Shown here: in pieces, positions 7,979 through 16,455 of the stretch | How positions within the stretch are numbered: the stretch's first letter is position 1 | Layout: every line of letters starts with the position of its first letter | Assembly (NCBI RefSeq): GCF_034427655.1 | Contig: NZ_JAXOFX010000011.1 | Coordinates: 62,001-126,000, forward strand | Origin: Robertmurraya_A mangrovi | Lineage (GTDB): Bacteria > Bacillota > Bacilli > Bacillales > Cytobacillaceae | DNA: 64,000 nt | Direction: 5' to 3' | Made by a program: the position numbers and the translations under genes | Notes under the pieces: model-generated | Seen by the model: only the letters and a program-made list of their open reading frames with translations | Databases searched by the model: none | Told to the model about the DNA's origin: nothing

Positions 7979-8866
7979 TTATGCGTATTCTTTTTCTGTT
8001 TGTAGCATTTTGTGAAGCCCTTTAAACTCAAGTTCCTGAAATTTATTCAGTACGTGATCATGTTTATAATTTAAAATTGCTTCTTCTAAAGAATACTCAA
8101 TTGGTACATCACACTTAATTTCAGCTAATTGTCTGCTCAAATATAGCATCTCTAAGTCTTGCTCAATTTTAGCTTTTTGGCTCTTTGTTAACTGATCCAA
8201 ATTGGAAACAATGCCCTCAACATGTTCAAATTGTTGGACAAGTTTCAATGCAGTTTTTTCTCCAATTCCTTTAACGCCTGGATAGTTATCACTTGGATCG
8301 CCCATTAGAGCTTTTAGATCTATCATCTGGTTAGGAGAAATTCCTTTTTCTTCATAAAAAGTTTCAGGAGTGTGAACAAGATAATTTCCGTATCCTTTCT
8401 GTAATAAAATAACGGAAACTCGTTCATCTAGAAGTTGTAAAATATCTCTATCTCCAGTTAAGATACTAATATTTAAATCCCCGTCCATATTTTTAGCAAT
8501 CGTACCAATGCAATCATCTGCTTCATACCCTGCTAATCCAATGTTAGGTACATTGAAAGCTTCAACTACTTCTTTAACTAAATCAAATTGAGGTATTAAC
8601 TCAACAGGTGCTTCTGATCGATTTGCTTTATAATCCTGAAATATTTCTGTTCTGAAAGTTTTACTTCCCATATCCCAACATACAGCTACGTGAGTGGGTT
8701 TAAAGGAAGAAACAGCTGTTAAGAAATGCTTAACAAAGCCATGTATACCGTTTGTCGGAACCCCTTTAGAATTGATCATAAATTGTCCTGTAACAGCTGT
8801 TGCAAAAAATGCACGAAATAAAAGTGCCATACCATCTACAAGCATTAAAGTTGGTTTCTGTTCCAT
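7979..8866 (-). CDS. ypcP: 5'-3' exonuclease (YpcP, PolI N-terminal domain type)
   Basis: A 295-residue stand-alone version of the 5' nuclease domain of DNA polymerase I. The metal-binding acidic residues are seen in MLVDGMALLFR (residues 8-18), GYEADDCIG (around 115) and LTGDRDILQL (around 137), and a helix-hairpin-helix lies in DNYPGVKGIGEKTALKL (around 190). It removes RNA primers and flaps, and in B. subtilis backs up PolI. Length and synteny (next to sspL) match YpcP. Confidence 0.93.
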   Translation of the reverse strand: MEQKPTLMLVDGMALLFRAFFATAVTGQFMINSKGVPTNGIHGFVKHFLTAVSSFKPTHVAVCWDMGSKTFRTEIFQDYKANRSEAPVELIPQFDLVKEVVEAFNVPNIGLAGYEADDCIGTIAKNMDGDLNISILTGDRDILQLLDERVSVILLQKGYGNYLVHTPETFYEEKGISPNQMIDLKALMGDPSDNYPGVKGIGEKTALKLVQQFEHVEGIVSNLDQLTKSQKAKIEQDLEMLYLSRQLAEIKCDVPIEYSLEEAILNYKHDHVLNKFQELEFKGLHKMLQTEKEYA

Positions 8867-8965
8867 AGGTGCGTTCCTCCTAACAAATTCTTAGTTCAAA
8901 GTCATAAAATTAATTATACCATGGAAACACCTATAAATCAGTTGGTAATCATTTTAAGCCCCATT

Positions 8966-9583
8966 TTAACTCTGTCCTTCTGCGTCCTCATAAATAATCT
9001 TAATGCCTCTTTCTTCCTCCAACTCAAAATACATAGCCACTCTCGCTTTAATTACGTTGGAGTTTAACAATAAAGCATATTTATTTCCGTCATTAAAACT
9101 AAGAATGAGTTCATCGCCACTCATTATCCCCATTTTTACTTTTACCGTTTGTCTAGCTTCGGTTACTTCATCCCAAGAGTAACTTTTTTCTTCAAATCCA
9201 AACAGTGGATTTATATGAATCCCTTCTTTATCGACATAATGATAGTTATTAAAACATAATATTATTACAGCAATAGAGGCAACTGTAGATATCACTATCA
9301 AACTTTTCGTTATTCTATTAATGGCACCTTTACTAGCTAAAAAGGCAAATAAGATTAGTAGAAAGGCAATTACCAATACGCAAATGATAAACGTTACATA
9401 GGCAGACTTCGGTGGTTCATAAAGCCAATATCCTTTTGGTTGATAAATCAGGCCTTGGATGGGTCCTAGAAAAAAAATGGGTAAAAAGACAGACGATAGT
9501 ATTAGAATAATAGCAGTTGGGACTAGCTTTTGAATAAAATCTGTTTTTTTCTTTTTTGTAACAGTATAGCCATTTGAAATCAT
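8966..9583 (-). CDS. Hypothetical membrane protein, 205 aa
   Basis: Not recognised. After a basic N-terminus (TKKKKTD) there are three hydrophobic helices (about residues 20-42, 63-87 and 95-112), followed by a cytosolic or external domain of about 90 residues predicted to be mostly beta strand (SYSWDEVTEARQTVKVK, ELILSFNDGNKYAL). This layout resembles small membrane proteins with a PH-like tail, but I cannot prove that. GGAGG lies nine bases before the ATG. It stands alone between ypcP and the sulfurtransferase terminator. Confidence 0.65.
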   Translation of the reverse strand: MISNGYTVTKKKKTDFIQKLVPTAIILILSSVFLPIFFLGPIQGLIYQPKGYWLYEPPKSAYVTFIICVLVIAFLLILFAFLASKGAINRITKSLIVISTVASIAVIILCFNNYHYVDKEGIHINPLFGFEEKSYSWDEVTEARQTVKVKMGIMSGDELILSFNDGNKYALLLNSNVIKARVAMYFELEEERGIKIIYEDAEGQS

Positions 9584-9670
9584 CCAGTTTATCCTCCAAT
9601 CATTTTTTAAAGCCCTTAAATTATATCATTTTTCTTACAAATAATCCCTTTATATTGAACACTACAGTAA

Positions 9671-9704
9671 AAAATACATGGGTTTGCTGGCACCCATGTA
9701 TTTT
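9671..9704 (-). terminator. Intrinsic terminator of the dynA operon
   Basis: AAAATACATGGGT pairs perfectly with ACCCATGTATTTT around an eight-base loop and is T-rich on both sides. It follows the sulfurtransferase stop at 9717 by about 12 bases. Confidence 0.88.
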
Positions 9705-9716
9705 TATTTTAGTAAA

Positions 9717-10547
9717 TTAATTTTTTGTGGCTACTTCATTTTCCTCATAGGATATCCAATCACTAAAACTTCCTGCGTATAACTTAACTTTTGTAAATCC
9801 CGCATCTTTTAGTGCAATGACATTTGGTGTTGCCGTTACTCCTGATCCACAATAGACAATGACTTCTTTTGACTTATCTAGGTTATGGAATCTGTTTGCT
9901 TGCTCATACGGCTCTTTAAAATGGCCATTTTGGAACCCTTCAAGCCATACATAATTATGAGCCCCTGGTATGTGTCCCGCTTTTTTATCGATTAGTTCTT
10001 CTACACCCATATAGCGTTTCGTTTCTCTGGAATCTATTAGGATAGCATCTTTTGATTCTACTGCCTGTTTTACATCAAGGTAGGAAGCTAGCATATCCTT
10101 TTGAATATCCAAAATATATTCAGCCTGATTATATTGGACAATATTATTAGTAACAGGAAAACTAGACTGTTCCCAGGAACGAAAACCACCATCTAAAATA
10201 AAGACCTTTTCATGACCTACATATTTTAAAAGCCACCATAAACGTGAAGCAAACGCACCTTCCCCTCCGTCGTATGCAACAACTGTGGTAGAGTTTGATA
10301 TTCCTGACTTTTCTAATAGACATTTAAATTGTTCCAACTTTGGTAGGGGGTGTCTACCACCATGCTCTCTTACTACACTAGATAAATCCTTTTCTAAATC
10401 AAAATATATGGCACCTGGAAGATGACTCGTTTGAAATAAAGAACTACCTTCGTTTGGATTACCTAGTTTAAACCGGCAGTCAACCACTCGAACTTCTTCA
10501 TCTTCCAAATGTTCAAGTAACCATTCATTGCTAATAAATGTTTTCAA
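9717..10547 (-). CDS. Sulfurtransferase (tandem rhodanese, mercaptopyruvate type)
   Basis: A 276-residue protein with two rhodanese domains. The first (about 1-125) lacks the catalytic Cys; the second carries the active loop CGSGVTA near residue 232, which is the signature of 3-mercaptopyruvate sulfurtransferases and not of thiosulfate rhodanese (CRKGVT type). It transfers sulfur from a small thiol donor to an acceptor such as cyanide or thioredoxin. It is the last gene of an apparent operon and overlaps the preceding small Cys-rich gene by four bases (ATGA), so translation is probably coupled. Confidence 0.88.
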   Translation of the reverse strand: MKTFISNEWLLEHLEDEEVRVVDCRFKLGNPNEGSSLFQTSHLPGAIYFDLEKDLSSVVREHGGRHPLPKLEQFKCLLEKSGISNSTTVVAYDGGEGAFASRLWWLLKYVGHEKVFILDGGFRSWEQSSFPVTNNIVQYNQAEYILDIQKDMLASYLDVKQAVESKDAILIDSRETKRYMGVEELIDKKAGHIPGAHNYVWLEGFQNGHFKEPYEQANRFHNLDKSKEVIVYCGSGVTATPNVIALKDAGFTKVKLYAGSFSDWISYEENEVATKN

Positions 10548-10729
10548 CTTCTCTCCTCCTTCCGCTTCTCCATCAACTTTATTACATGTTCTTTAGGTGT
10601 CCAACAATTAAATTGATAGTCGGGCTTCGTGTCATATCCTAATCGATTACAAAAGTACCTCATCCCGTTTTCTACTTTTTCAGGACGAAAATGTGTACAT
10701 GTTGCACATGCATGAAATGGATTTTCCAT
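10544..10729 (-). CDS. Small four-cysteine protein, unknown function
   Basis: A 61-residue protein, MENPFHACATCTHF at the start, followed by RYFCNR and NCWTP. The four cysteines (CxxC, then C, then C) suggest a zinc or iron-sulfur site. I chose the ATG at 10729 because an AGGGGG site lies just ahead of it and because the longer form starting at 10765 would overlap the end of the nucleotidyltransferase gene. It sits between that gene and a sulfurtransferase and overlaps the latter by four bases. I do not recognise the family. Confidence 0.7.
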   Translation of the reverse strand: MENPFHACATCTHFRPEKVENGMRYFCNRLGYDTKPDYQFNCWTPKEHVIKLMEKRKEERS

Positions 10730-10737
10730 ATTTCCCC

Positions 10738-11487
10738 CTATATGTTTAGTAGCTCCCAAAGCCACTCGTTTAACTGGTCCTTACAATCATTCCCTCTTCC
10801 GAGTTCGTTTACTTTTTCTAATAGGGACACCTTTTCAATCTCTAATCGGTCTAAGAGGTCCACATAAAAATGATTAGGAACTACTTTGTTCATGATTTTT
10901 GCTTCAACTAGTTGACGATAACTTTTAGCAAACGGATTGGTTGTTTGGCTTTGTAAAATGTCACTAAGGAAAAAAGGACTCCTAATGGAATGACTAACGA
11001 AAAAATTATGACAAATCAAAACACTTTTTACCGCTTGGATTAATTGCTTTTGTCTCTTTAAATTAAATGTATGACATCCTTTTACTTCCTTAATATTCCT
11101 AGCCATTAAGTGAATGTAATGCATCACTAGTGAATAAGGAGAGTAATGATTCATGATCATCTGTTTCAGCTTTTCTGAAAAAGAATTTTTTTCGAAATAT
11201 ACTACAGGTGAAAAAGCCCACTCATACAAAGTTGGATTTGATTTTCTTAGTAATTGTAAAGCCTTTTGAATATCCCAGCCATGAATGTCTATTTCGTTGT
11301 TTATTTCAATAACATCAATTAGCTTTTCAAGAGACAAGTAAGAACGTAAATCTTTTTGTTTATAAATAAATCGTAGATCTAGATCTGAGTCCTCTGAAGA
11401 TGAGCCCCATACATGGCTACCAGCTTCACAAGCAAATAAAATCTCAATATTGTAATCATGCTCTAATTCCCTAAGTACGTTTTCCAT
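10738..11487 (-). CDS. Nucleotidyltransferase-fold protein (YcgL/RlaP-like)
   Basis: A 249-residue protein of the polymerase-beta-type nucleotidyltransferase fold. The G-S motif and acidic pair appear as GSHVWGSSSEDSDLDLRF (residues 23-40), and a third acidic residue is in NNEIDIHGWD (around 68). The domain family is the one that includes B. subtilis YcgL (PF10127). Its substrate is unknown. GGAG lies five bases before the ATG. It starts 20 bases after dynA ends and is followed after eight bases by the Cys4 gene, so it is probably part of a dynA-NTase-Cys4-rhodanese transcript. Confidence 0.82.
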   Translation of the reverse strand: MENVLRELEHDYNIEILFACEAGSHVWGSSSEDSDLDLRFIYKQKDLRSYLSLEKLIDVIEINNEIDIHGWDIQKALQLLRKSNPTLYEWAFSPVVYFEKNSFSEKLKQMIMNHYSPYSLVMHYIHLMARNIKEVKGCHTFNLKRQKQLIQAVKSVLICHNFFVSHSIRSPFFLSDILQSQTTNPFAKSYRQLVEAKIMNKVVPNHFYVDLLDRLEIEKVSLLEKVNELGRGNDCKDQLNEWLWELLNI

Positions 11488-11507
11488 ATATACTCCATTG
11501 CCAAAAA

Positions 11508-14500
11508 TTAGTAGTTCGAGATTTTTTTCTCTAATTGTTGAAGCTGCTCAATTGGAATTTCATTACTTAGGGCAGCGTACATACCTTCATAATATTCTTT
11601 AGCTTCCTCACACATATGATTAATTAGGGAACTTAATTCTTTTGTTAACTCCATCCCATAGACATTTTTTAGTCTATTATTTTCAGTTTCAAGATAAGTT
11701 TCAGCTGGTAGTTGGAGATTTTTTTCAAGCTCCTCACTCATTAACTTCTTTTCATTCTTTTCAAAGAAAGATTTAGGATTTTTAAAGTAGGACATTGCTT
11801 TTTTAAATTCTTCTTTTTCAAGATGTTCAAAAGCCGACTCGAATTCTAGAGAAGCTAATGATGACATTTCATATGAACTAAATGAAACATCAGGATTTAC
11901 ATGATTCGCTTTATCTACAATTGATTGGAATGACTGTTCTAAAAGTTTACCAATAAATACTTCTAACCTTAGACTTGTTGCACGAAGCTCTTGTGCAAAA
12001 TCAAAACCAATGGTTTGAAGGAAATCATCTAAAGCATTTGCTAAAGCCTTCTTAAGATTTCTGCCATCATCCTTTAGTACAGATGGATTAAATGATTCCT
12101 TAAAGAAATCACTAAATCTCAAGAATACACGCTGCTTAATGTAATAGGTTAATTCGTCTGATTCCTGATTCAGACGAGGTAGTAAGATTTCAGCGGTTTC
12201 TTTTCTAATGAGTCCTTCCATTTCTTTATGTTCTAATTTTAAATTATCTTTTCTTTGTTCCTTTAACTCTTTATCTTCTTGAGAAGAGTGAATATAACTT
12301 CTTAATAATTCAACTGCACGATTCCATTCATTATTAGCTGCAGTAACAGCAATGTCAGTTAAATCATGTGTAATAAATGAGTAGAACTGTTTCTCAAATG
12401 CATCCAATCTCGAGTTCAGTGATTGATTTGTCAGTTTCTCTTCAATAGCTAACAAGCTTGAAATTGGGAACAAATGAGGACGTCTAATCCCGTAAGCAAC
12501 TAATTGATCTTCTACATATGTTAATACATCGTTCATTTCTTGCTCATCATTTGCTAAATCAATAGCATTAACAACGAAGAACATTTTATCTAATTCAAAC
12601 GCATCCTTCACTCTTCCTAATTGAATCAAGAATTCTCTGTCTGCCTTTGAGAATGCATGGTTGTAATAAGTTACAAAAAGAATGGCATCTGAATTTTTTA
12701 TATATTCAAATGCAACACCTGTATGACGAGCATTAATAGAGTCAGCACCAGGAGTATCCACCAAAGTAATGCCTTTTCTTGTTAATTCGCAATCAAAATA
12801 AACTTCAATGGTTTCAACAAGACATGACTTCTCCTCATTAGCTACAAATTGTCTAAATTCATTTAGATCTACAGATATAACTTCTCCTAAATGCTCCTTA
12901 TAAGCTTCAAATCCACGATAAAATGCATGTAAAAAAGCATAGTGAGTTTTCTCGTTAGCATCGAAATCATCAACATTGTCGATAACTGTTTTTATTTGTT
13001 TTAAAGCATCATCGAAGTGACCAGCTTTAAAATTAAAAACAGATAGGGAACGGCTTACGTCATTAAACAAGACATTAGCATCTTTTAATTTAACTTTTAC
13101 TGTTCCATGTGGATGTTGTTCATCAACAGGCATGATCTTATTGATGGCAGCAGTTGTCGGATTTGGAGATACTGGTAGTAGCTTCTCCCCTATTAACGCA
13201 TTTGCAAATGACGATTTACCCGCACTAAAAGCACCGAAAAGGGCCACTGTAAACCCTTGATTTTCTAGGCGTTCTGCTTTTTGAATTAGTTCCGCTGTAA
13301 TTTTTTTGAACCCTGGGACCTTCTCTAGATCACCTGCTGTACTCTTCAATCTATTTACTAATATCTCCATATTTATTTGACTGTTATTTTCAGAAGATCT
13401 ACTTTCCTCTTCCTGTATCTCTGTCTTGACTAGTTTTACAGGATTATCTTGAATTGAATTCTGTAAGGAATCATAAATCACTTCTACTTCTTCCTGGTTC
13501 TCAAGAAGTTCTTGCAGTTTGCCAATGAAGGTTTCTTGATTAAAGTGACCAGATATTAACTGTTCAAGATGAATTTGAGCAGCCGTTTGATTATCAAGAA
13601 TCTCTTGTTTATTTTGCCAAGCTTTAGATAATTGAGTAGCTTTATTTAGTTCAACATTTAGCTTTTGGTTTTCTTTTGACTGTTTATTTTCTATTATCGA
13701 TAAATATGCTTGTTTGATATCGCTTACTTTTAATCTAGCCAATTTCTTAATCTGTTCCACTACATCATTTGTATAGTTGAGCACATACTCACCTGATAAA
13801 CGTGCTCCTTCTTTCACCGCTTGTTCCAATAGCCCCTGTTCAAAGTGAATGGTGATTGCTTGAATTTGTGATAACAAGGTAGTGTCATGGATATTCTCTT
13901 CTTTTAAAATAGTTAAAAATAATTCTTTCACATGCCATTCCAGTTGTGATTTTACTTTATCTATTAAATCTGCATAGAACTTTTCTAAGCGTTCTGCTCT
14001 TTCTTGGTTTGTTTTTTGTTTGGAAAAGAAAAGTCCCACTTTAAAGTCAGGCTGTCTAGATTGCAGGTATGATTCAGCCAATTCTCTAGTTTGAAACGGC
14101 ATTAAATAAGCGTTTTTCAATACAGATTCTATTTCATTAGTAAGTTCGATTTCTCTATCTTTTAATGATAAAGCTAACTCGTTTATTTCGTCCTTTAACT
14201 GAGGAACTCGATAAATTAGCTCTTGTTGCTCTAGTTCAGAAAGGGATGACAACTCTTCTTCATATTTAGCTAGATTTTCTTCATTTATGTTTTGTAAAAA
14301 ACTGATGTGCTCCTCCGTTAACTTTTTTAACGAATGAAAAACAGAGACCGATAATAATTCATCTCGTTGCTCGATTTTCGAATGGATGAACGATTGAAGT
14401 TCCTTAAACTGATTTTTAGGATGTTGCTCTTCCCTTAATGAAGTATAAAAAATATGTGAAGGCTTTACTCCCCATGCTGCAAAGGATTCCTTAACACTAT

Positions 14501-15158
14501 TTTTGAATTGATCAAAGCTGAGCTCTTCGTCACGATGTTTATCTATTTGATTAATGATTAAATAAACTTCCTTACCAGCAGCCGTTAGCTCCTTTGTAAA
14601 TAAGAAATTTAATTCAGACTGAACATGATTATAGTCCATTACATAGAAAACTAAATCTGCTAAATGTAAGGCAGATTCAGTAGCAATTCGATGGGCGTCA
14701 TCTGTAGAGTCTATCCCCGGCGTATCCATGATCACAACCGAACTAGGTAAGACATCGGTTGCATGACTGATTTCAATTGTTTGAATTTGGTCACCATCTT
14801 TACAAAATGACTTTACTTGTTCGTAATCATATGGAGCAGGATATAGCCTTGGCTTCCCTTCTTTAAAAAATACTTTTGCGTATTCGTCCCCTGTTTTTAC
14901 CTTAACTAAATTGGCACTTGTTGGTATAGGGCTTGAAGGCAGAAGGTTTTCGCCAATTAATTTATTTATCATGCTTGATTTACCTGCAGAAAAGTGGCCA
15001 CAAAAGGCAATCGAAAATTCACGTTCTTCAAGCTTTAGTGCTAATTGTTTTGCTTTATTAGCTGTTTCGGTATCTTTATTGTCTTTACAAAAAGAATGTA
15101 AAGCAGCTGTTTTTATTAATAATTCAGTCTTTTCTTGTTGATGTAACGTTTGAACCAT
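11508..15158 (-). CDS. dynA: Bacterial dynamin DynA (two fused dynamin-like GTPase units)
   Basis: A 1216-residue protein close to B. subtilis DynA (YpbR, 1193 residues), which is a fusion of two dynamin-like units. Two complete GTPase domains are visible: the first with P-loop GHFSAGKSS (about residue 55), switch MDTPGID and NQIDKH; the second with GAFSAGKSS (about residue 645), VDTPGAD and NAIDLA. Each is followed by a long helical, coiled-coil-rich stalk. In B. subtilis it tethers and fuses membranes and protects against membrane damage, phage lysis and pore-forming agents. It is first in an operon with an NTase, a Cys4 protein and a sulfurtransferase, whose link to membrane repair is not known. 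Confidence 0.94.
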   Translation of the reverse strand: MVQTLHQQEKTELLIKTAALHSFCKDNKDTETANKAKQLALKLEEREFSIAFCGHFSAGKSSMINKLIGENLLPSSPIPTSANLVKVKTGDEYAKVFFKEGKPRLYPAPYDYEQVKSFCKDGDQIQTIEISHATDVLPSSVVIMDTPGIDSTDDAHRIATESALHLADLVFYVMDYNHVQSELNFLFTKELTAAGKEVYLIINQIDKHRDEELSFDQFKNSVKESFAAWGVKPSHIFYTSLREEQHPKNQFKELQSFIHSKIEQRDELLSVSVFHSLKKLTEEHISFLQNINEENLAKYEEELSSLSELEQQELIYRVPQLKDEINELALSLKDREIELTNEIESVLKNAYLMPFQTRELAESYLQSRQPDFKVGLFFSKQKTNQERAERLEKFYADLIDKVKSQLEWHVKELFLTILKEENIHDTTLLSQIQAITIHFEQGLLEQAVKEGARLSGEYVLNYTNDVVEQIKKLARLKVSDIKQAYLSIIENKQSKENQKLNVELNKATQLSKAWQNKQEILDNQTAAQIHLEQLISGHFNQETFIGKLQELLENQEEVEVIYDSLQNSIQDNPVKLVKTEIQEEESRSSENNSQINMEILVNRLKSTAGDLEKVPGFKKITAELIQKAERLENQGFTVALFGAFSAGKSSFANALIGEKLLPVSPNPTTAAINKIMPVDEQHPHGTVKVKLKDANVLFNDVSRSLSVFNFKAGHFDDALKQIKTVIDNVDDFDANEKTHYAFLHAFYRGFEAYKEHLGEVISVDLNEFRQFVANEEKSCLVETIEVYFDCELTRKGITLVDTPGADSINARHTGVAFEYIKNSDAILFVTYYNHAFSKADREFLIQLGRVKDAFELDKMFFVVNAIDLANDEQEMNDVLTYVEDQLVAYGIRRPHLFPISSLLAIEEKLTNQSLNSRLDAFEKQFYSFITHDLTDIAVTAANNEWNRAVELLRSYIHSSQEDKELKEQRKDNLKLEHKEMEGLIRKETAEILLPRLNQESDELTYYIKQRVFLRFSDFFKESFNPSVLKDDGRNLKKALANALDDFLQTIGFDFAQELRATSLRLEVFIGKLLEQSFQSIVDKANHVNPDVSFSSYEMSSLASLEFESAFEHLEKEEFKKAMSYFKNPKSFFEKNEKKLMSEELEKNLQLPAETYLETENNRLKNVYGMELTKELSSLINHMCEEAKEYYEGMYAALSNEIPIEQLQQLEKKISNY

Positions 15159-15279
15159 TATTTCTAACCCCTTGTTGTTCGATTTAATTAATCATATTTT
15201 AACTGATTTACTTCAGTTTTCCTATCTTTATATATGTAGAGGTGTTTCGTAATGCGTATTTTTGGTGAGTGGAGAAGCG

Positions 15280-15464
15280 GTTGATCTCCGCTCCAGGTGC
15301 TTGCTTTCCTGGGGGAAGAATAAAGAAAAAATCCTAAAGCCGATTTTTTCAAAGAACGATTCTTCCTCGGGCGTTCGGCGAGCCTCCTCGTCGCAAGCTC
15401 CTGTGGGGTCTCGCCTGCAACGCTAATCCCCTAGGAGTCAAGCACCTTCCGCTCCGATCAACTT
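15280..15464. repeat. Dispersed palindromic repeat, family 1, variant copy C
   Basis: This 185-bp element has the same ends as copies A, B and D (CCGCTCCAGG...CTTGCTTTCC at the left, GGAGTCAAGCACCTTCCGCTCC at the right, then the ATCAACT flank), but the interior differs: about 60 bp including AAAGAAAAAATCC and its partial inverse are inserted, and the GAGCCTCCTCG centre and TGTGGGGTCTCG block are retained. It lies in the 537-bp gene-free gap upstream of dynA. Confidence 0.75.
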
Positions 15465-15540
15465 GTTTTGCTTATAAACGTGGTTTTTAACTTCCTGTTA
15501 TAAATAAAGGATGCAAGGAAGAAACCTTACGAGGTCACGA

Positions 15541-15573
15541 AAAGCAAGTGCCTGGACCGGAAATCAACGGACA
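15541..15573. repeat. Truncated family 1 repeat, left-end fragment
   Basis: The reverse complement of about 33 bp here (GTCCGTTGATTTCCGGTCC and on through GGCACTTGCTT) matches the left end of copy D at 59199 almost base for base, then homology stops. It lies 76 bp from variant copy C in inverted orientation and looks like a decayed or rearranged copy. Confidence 0.65.
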
Positions 15574-15615
15574 AAATTACTAGAACCATTCAAAAAATCG
15601 GTAGCCTTATAAAAA

Positions 15616-15669
15616 GAGGGCTTTTCTCAAAAAATCATTTTTATAATGACCTTTTGAGGAAAGCCCCTC
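15616..15669 (-). terminator. Intrinsic terminator of the bpsAB transcript
   Basis: GAGGGCTTTTCTCAAAA is complementary, with one shift and a wobble, to TTTTGAGGAAAGCCCCTC; on the minus strand the stem is followed by TCTTTTT. It is the first terminator after bpsB and the small ORF at 15696. Confidence 0.8.
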
Positions 15670-15695
15670 ATTAAATATATTTTTTATAGATAAAA

Positions 15696-15791
15696 TTACT
15701 TGTTTAATGCAGCTTTACTAACATTTTTTAATATGTATTTTGCTAAGTATGTGTAGATGCCTATTGTAGCTATGATAAATATAGTTACCAT
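15696..15791 (-). CDS. Putative 31-aa single-span membrane peptide
   Basis: MVTIFIIATIGIYTYLAKYI followed by a basic tail LKNVSKAALNK. It has one hydrophobic helix and a positively charged C-terminus, a good AGGAAGG site nine bases upstream of the ATG, and a terminator shortly after its stop. It lies 100 bases downstream of bpsB on the same strand. I cannot assign a family. Its length is short enough that conservation in relatives would be needed to prove it is real. Confidence 0.45.
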   Translation of the reverse strand: MVTIFIIATIGIYTYLAKYILKNVSKAALNK

Positions 15792-15891
15792 TCCTTAACA
15801 CCTTCCTCATGATTTGAGAGTGAGAATTAATATCAAGCTTACTAAAACTTTATCATGAAAGAGAATCATTTTCAATTACTGATTAGAATGG

Positions 15892-16455
15892 TTACCATTT
15901 TTTAAAGATATTTGGTACAAATCGGTTGGATTTTAGAAATTCGTTTTCATATTCTGTTAGTTCTTTTAATGCTTTCTCCTCTGCCGGAATTCTAATTGAT
16001 AAAATCAATACATTCAAAAAAGAAAAGATGAATGCAGTAAAGTAGGCCTGAAACATTAATGGAATAACGATAAATTCAATGGTCACAATTACATAGTTAG
16101 GGTGCTTTAAAAACCGGTAGGGCCCTTTTTTCACTATATCTGCATTTGGTAGGACGATAATTTTGGTATTCCAGTACTTTCCTAACGATGAAAGGGCCCA
16201 AATACGCCCAGTTTGTGTCAAGATGAAGATGATTAATAGAAATGGCCAAACTGGGCTAATTTGTTTTTCAAGTAAGAATACTTCTCCGGTATAAACGACA
16301 AAAAATAAAGAGTGAATGAGAACCATAAAAACATAATGGGTCTTCCCAAACTCTAATGCTCCCCTACTCTTCATCCAAATTTCATTATTTCTGGCTACAA
16401 ATAATTCAAAAATTCTTTGCGTCAATATGAATGCTAAGAAAATGGTAAATAACAT
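15892..16455 (-). CDS. bpsB: Isoprenylcysteine carboxyl methyltransferase family protein (BpsB/YpbQ)
   Basis: A 187-residue membrane protein with about five hydrophobic segments and the ICMT/PEMT-like SAM-binding signature KKGPYRFLKHPNYVIVTIE (residues 110-128), followed by PAEEKALKEL near the C-terminus. In B. subtilis the neighbouring BpsA makes alkylpyrones and BpsB methylates them. The start codon directly abuts the stop codon of bpsA, with no base between, implying translational coupling. Confidence 0.9.
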   Translation of the reverse strand: MLFTIFLAFILTQRIFELFVARNNEIWMKSRGALEFGKTHYVFMVLIHSLFFVVYTGEVFLLEKQISPVWPFLLIIFILTQTGRIWALSSLGKYWNTKIIVLPNADIVKKGPYRFLKHPNYVIVTIEFIVIPLMFQAYFTAFIFSFLNVLILSIRIPAEEKALKELTEYENEFLKSNRFVPNIFKKW

